DNA from: Babylonia areolata
Taxonomy: Eukaryota > Mollusca > Gastropoda > Neogastropoda > Buccinidae
NCBI RefSeq assembly: GCF_041734735.1
Contig: NC_134879.1
Span: 6,925,810 to 6,989,809 of the forward strand
Length of the DNA stretch: 64,000 nucleotides
Reading direction: 5' to 3'
The number at the start of each line of letters is the position of its first letter. Positions within the stretch are counted from its first letter, which is position 1. Made by a program: the position numbers and the translations under genes. Below, in pieces: positions 60,346-64,000 of this stretch. The notes beneath the pieces were generated by a model, which searched no databases, was not told the origin of the DNA, and worked only from the letters and a program-made list of their open reading frames with translations.

Positions 60346-60559
60346 GGAGGGCAGGACAGGGTGGAGGTGGAGGGGGAGTAGGGTGGGGGAGATGGGAGAG
60401 TAGGACAGGTGGGAGATTGTTTGATGGGAGAGTTGGACAGGGGGTGGGTTGGTCTGTAGGACGGGGTGGGGGATATGGGGTGAGGTGAGTAGGATGGGCG
60501 TGAAAGAGAGATGGGATGAGATGGACGTGAGAGAGTAGGGCTGGGGAGAAGAGGGGAGG

Positions 60560-61625
60560 GAGAGTAGGACAGTGGGGAGATGATGGGAGGTAGAGTAGGA
60601 CAGGGCGGAGATGATGAGAGGGAGAGTAGGACAAGGGGGAGATGATGAGAGTGAGAGTAGGACAGGGGGGAGATGGTGGGAGTGAGAGTAGGACAGGGGG
60701 AAGATGGTGGGAGTGAGAGTAGGACAGGGGGGAGATGGTGGGAGTGAGAGTAGGAAAGGGGGAAGATGGTGGGAGTGAGAGTAGGACAGGGGGAAGATGG
60801 TGGGAGTGAGAGTAGGACAGGGGGGAGATGGTGGGAGTGAGAGTAGGACAGGGGGGAGATGGTGGGAGTGAGAGTAGGACAGGGGGGAGATGGTGGGAAT
60901 GAGAGTAGGACAGGGGGAGATGGTGGGAGTGAGAGTAGGACAGGGGGAAGATGGTGGGAGTGAGAGTAGGACAGGGGGAGGATGGTGGGAGTGAGAGTAG
61001 GACAGGGGGGAGATGGTGGGAGTGAGAGTAGGACAGGGGGAAGATGGTGGGAGTGAGAGTAGGACAGTGGGGAGATGGTGGGAGTGAGAGTAGGACAGGG
61101 GGAAGATGGTGGGAGTGAGAGTAGGACAGGGGGAAGATGGTGGGAGTGAGAGTAGGACAGGGGGGAGATGGAGTGAGAGTACGATAGAGGGGAGATGGTG
61201 GGAGTGCGAGTAGGACAGGGGGGAGATGGTGGGAATGAGAGTAGGACAGGGGGGAGATGGTGGGAATGAGAGTAGGATAGAGGGGAGATGGTGGGAGTGA
61301 GAGTAGGACAGGGGGGAGATGGTGGGAATGAGAGTAGGACAGGGGGGAGATGGTGGGAGTGAGAGTAGGACAGGGGGGAGATGGTGGGAATGAGAGTAGG
61401 ACAGGGGGAAGATGGTGGGAATGAGAGTAGGACAGGGGGGAGATGGTGGGAATGAGAGTAGGACAGGGGGAAGATGGTGGGAGTGAGAGTAGGACAGGGG
61501 GGAGATGGTGGGAGTGAGAGTAGGACAGGGGGAAGATGGTGGGAGTGAGAGTAGGACAGGGGGAAGATGGTGGGAGTGAGAGTAGGATAGAGGGGAGATG
61601 GTGGGAGTGAGAGTAGGACAGGTAG
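60560..61625 (+). repeat. 31-bp minisatellite, over 30 units
   Basis: The unit is GTAGGACAGGGGGGAGATGG plus TGGGAGTGAGA, 31 bp, with variants in G-run length and GAATGAGA. Because 31 is one more than a multiple of three and the unit has no stop on the minus strand, all three minus frames stay open for 630-700 codons and encode the same 31-residue Ser/Pro/Leu-rich cycle. That is a property of the repeat, not a protein gene. Confidence 0.93.
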
Positions 61626-61639
61626 GACACACACACCTA

Positions 61640-61815
61640 GAGAGTGGTGAGGGAGTGATGTAGATAGATTTATGTTTATTTGCTCGTGTGTGCGTGTTTG
61701 TTTGTTTTTTAACCCACTGTTTATTAGATATATTATATTCCGTGCATGATAAGACGATATCCTAAAGACTGAACAGAGATTTTGATCTTGATGAAGAATT
61801 AGACAGACCCACACG
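61640..61815. other. Short unique stretch between array and LINE
   Basis: AT-rich, no feature recognised. Confidence 0.5.
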
Positions 61816-61819
61816 GGGA

Positions 61820-64000
61820 AGGGGAGATAAAAGGATCCCAAAACAAAGCCTGCATCACCTAGTACCTAGTAGGAAACCGCACCTACTTGGACATCCAACA
61901 CTAGCGGTCGAAAACAACAGAAGAAAAGAACCAAGAGTCATGCCCTGACTCTGGGTGCCTGGAATGTTCGCACCCTTTGGGACAGAGACGACAGACCAGA
62001 AAGGCGCACAGCGCTCATTGCTTGAATGCTCGATCGCTACCAGGTGGACATAGCAGCCCTGAGCGAAACCAGGTTTGCTGGTGAAACCCAGCTGGAGGAA
62101 GTTGGAGGGAGCTACACCTTCTACTGCATTGGGAAGCCAGAAGGCACCCCAAGAACCTCAGGCGTGGGTTTTGCCATACAAATCAAACTTGCACGACGGC
62201 TTTACAGCCTTCCTCGTGGGATAAACGATAGGCTGATGACCCTGCGTCTGAAGCTGTCCGAGGATCGCTTCGCCAGAGTTATCAGCTGCTATGTCCTGAC
62301 GATGACCAACCCTGATGACATCAAAGAAGCATTCTACGAGGAGCTCAGCCGCACCATTTCAGCGGTAGACAGAAAGGACAGGCTTATTATCCTTGGGAAT
62401 TTCAATGCCCGCGTCGGCGTGGACTTCTCCTCGTGGCCAAAAGTCCTAGGAGAGCACGGCACTGGCAAGTGCAACTCCAACGGACTGCTTTTGCTCTCGC
62501 TGTGCGCGCAGCATGGACTGACCATCACCAACACCCTCTTCCAACAAGCGGACAAGTACAAGAACATATGGATGCACCCCCGCTCCAAGCAGTGGCATAT
62601 GCTGGACTATGTGATTGTCCGGCAGAAGGACAGAGGTGATGTTTCCATTACACGCTGCATGAGAGGAGCAGTCAGTTGGTCGGACCATCGCCTTGCACGC
62701 ATAAACATCAGACTTGCACGCAAGCTCCAGCCAGCCAGGCAGAAACCCCCTAGGAAGCTGAACATCCACCGCCTCCCCATCACCAAAGACGTGCTGCATC
62801 GCCGGCAAGATCTTCGACCGCATCATACTGAACAGACTGGTTGACCATGTCTCCAACACTGTCATCCCTGAAGCACAGCACGGCTTCCGCTCAGGCAGGG
62901 GAACATGTGACATGGTGTTTGCCGTACGCCAGATGCAAGAGAAGTGCCGTGAACAGAACAAGGAGCTCCACGTGGTCTTTGTAGACCTGACTAAGGCCTT
63001 CGACACGGTGAACCGCCGTGGTCTGTGGAAGATCCTCCTAAAGTTTGGCTGCCCAGAGATCCTAATCCAGCTGATTGCGTCATTCCATGATGGCATGCAG
63101 GCGAGAGTACAGGAAAATACTGACATGTCAGATCCGTTCCCTGTGGTAAATGGAGTGAAGCAGGGCTGCGTCCTGGCACCCACACTGTTTTCCATTCTCT
63201 TCTCTGCCATGCTGATTGACGCCTTCGAAGACTGTGACCGGGGCATCTACATTCAGTTTCGCACAGATGAAAATCTTTTCAACTTGCGGCGACTCCACGC
63301 TAGGTCCAGGGTGTTTGGGGCAATGTTGAGAGAGTTCCTCTTCGCTGATGACTGCGCACTTGCTGCACACTCCCATGAGGACATGCAGTTCATTATGGAC
63401 AGGTTCTAAACTTCCTGCAGGCGCTTTGGACTCACCATCAGCCTCAGCAAGACCGAGTCCATGTATCAACCAGCTAGCTCACAGAGCGCCAGTGCCTGCC
63501 ACCCACCTGCAATCAAGATCGATGACACAGATCAAGTCAGTTGACAAGTTTTGCTACCTGGGCAGCACCCTATGAAGCAACGGAGCCCTTGATGCAGAAG
63601 TGACGCTGCGCATCGCCAAGGCCAGCTCCGCCTTTGGCAGACTCAACAACAAGCTGTGGAACAACAAAGGCATCAGGCTCAGCACCAAAATCAAAACCTA
63701 CAGAGCTGTTGTGCTGACCACCTTGTTGTACTGTTGTGAAACATGGACGACGTATCGCCATCACATTCAACAACTTGAGCAGTTTCACCAGAGATGCCTA
63801 TGAAAGATCCTCGGCATAAAGTGGCAAGACAAAGTCTCCAACCTCCAGGTCCTAGAGAGGAGCGGCCTGCCCAGCATCGAAAGCCTGCTGATCCAGTGCC
63901 AGCTACGCTGGACAGGACACGTTGTCCGCATGACAGACAGCAGGATCCCGAAGATGCTACTGTATGGCCAGCTGAAGGAAGGCCACCGCGAACTTGGAAG
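61820..64000 (+). mobile_element. LINE with endonuclease and reverse transcriptase, internal deletion
   Basis: Endonuclease first: LGAWNVRTLWDRDDR, an in-frame TGA at 62023, then DIAALSETRF, TSGVGFAI, LIILGNFNARVG, LDYVIVRQ and SWSDHRLARI. The usual GDFN aspartate is asparagine here (GNFN), so the endonuclease was probably dead. Near 62800 the sequence jumps into reverse transcriptase: KIFDRIILNRLVDHV, QHGFRSGRGTCDMVF, FVDLTKAFDTVNR, GVKQGCVLAPTLFS, FLFADDCALAAHS; a stop at 63406, then KFCYLGSTL, CCETWTTYRHHIQQLEQF and RWTGHVVRMTDSRIPKMLL. The linker and first RT blocks (perhaps 1 kb) are missing. It runs off the right edge. Relatives are often misannotated as craniofacial development protein 2-like host genes. 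Confidence 0.88.

Noticed and set aside
53436-61625. Regular spacing suggesting a CRISPR-like array
   Set aside because: No unique spacers between constant repeats, and the genome is clearly animal.
59735-61841. Three overlapping minus-strand ORFs of 630-700 codons
   Set aside because: All three frames encode the same Ser/Pro/Leu cycle because the 31-bp minisatellite lacks stops. This is a repeat artefact.
62026-62844. Endonuclease ORF as a host gene (craniofacial development protein 2-like)
   Set aside because: It is the APE-type endonuclease of a LINE, followed by its reverse transcriptase.

Overview
The window looks like an intron-rich, repeat-laden animal genome, most likely a marine gastropod mollusc. 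The reasons are very dense (AC)n/(GT)n microsatellites, many worn LINEs of several clades, tRNA-derived SINEs ending in a GCGCTATATAA-type tail, and a secreted host gene of a kind I associate with molluscs. A repeat at 16.1-17.5 kb reminds me of one abundant in periwinkles (Littorina), but that is memory only. There are no bacterial-style operons and no rRNA, CRISPR or functional tRNA genes.

The one host gene I can support runs on the minus strand from 34.8 kb to 2.5 kb and continues off the left edge. Fourteen exons were placed by hand from consensus splice sites, unbroken reading phase and a continuous protein: signal peptide, GWVLGHGPCGPGC motif, [31 protein letters not shown], a module that appears twice, and a six-cysteine EGF-like domain. 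About 604 codons are visible. Three exons are tiny (41, 32 and 44 bp). Function is unknown; it should be a secreted or surface protein.

The introns are filled with transposon debris: Tx1/L1-like, Rex1-like, CR1-like and RNase H-bearing LINEs, a LINE ORF1 remnant, and SINEs. The intron between exons 5 and 6 (25.3-30.8 kb) holds a SINE inside a Tx1-like LINE inside an older LINE, with target-site duplications for both insertions.

Upstream of the gene lie a LINE (35.8-37.5 kb) carrying a 46-bp near-copy of the host gene's start region, a second LINE (38.4-40.4 kb), and a broken fossil Ty3/Gypsy element (42.7-46.3 kb) whose parts run protease-integrase-reverse transcriptase-RNase H, the order known from the Gmr1 lineage. 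From 46 to 53 kb there are microsatellites, minisatellites and an element with long inverted repeats built around GCGACAAT motifs.

The most unusual region is 53.4-61.6 kb, about 8 kb of strand-asymmetric C/T-rich then G/A-rich minisatellite whose strand bias flips at large hairpins (about 54.35, 55.13 and 58.2 kb). It behaves like a set of foldback elements with minisatellite arms and ends in about 1 kb of clean 31-bp tandem repeats. From 61.8 kb to the right edge is an endonuclease/reverse-transcriptase LINE with an internal deletion.
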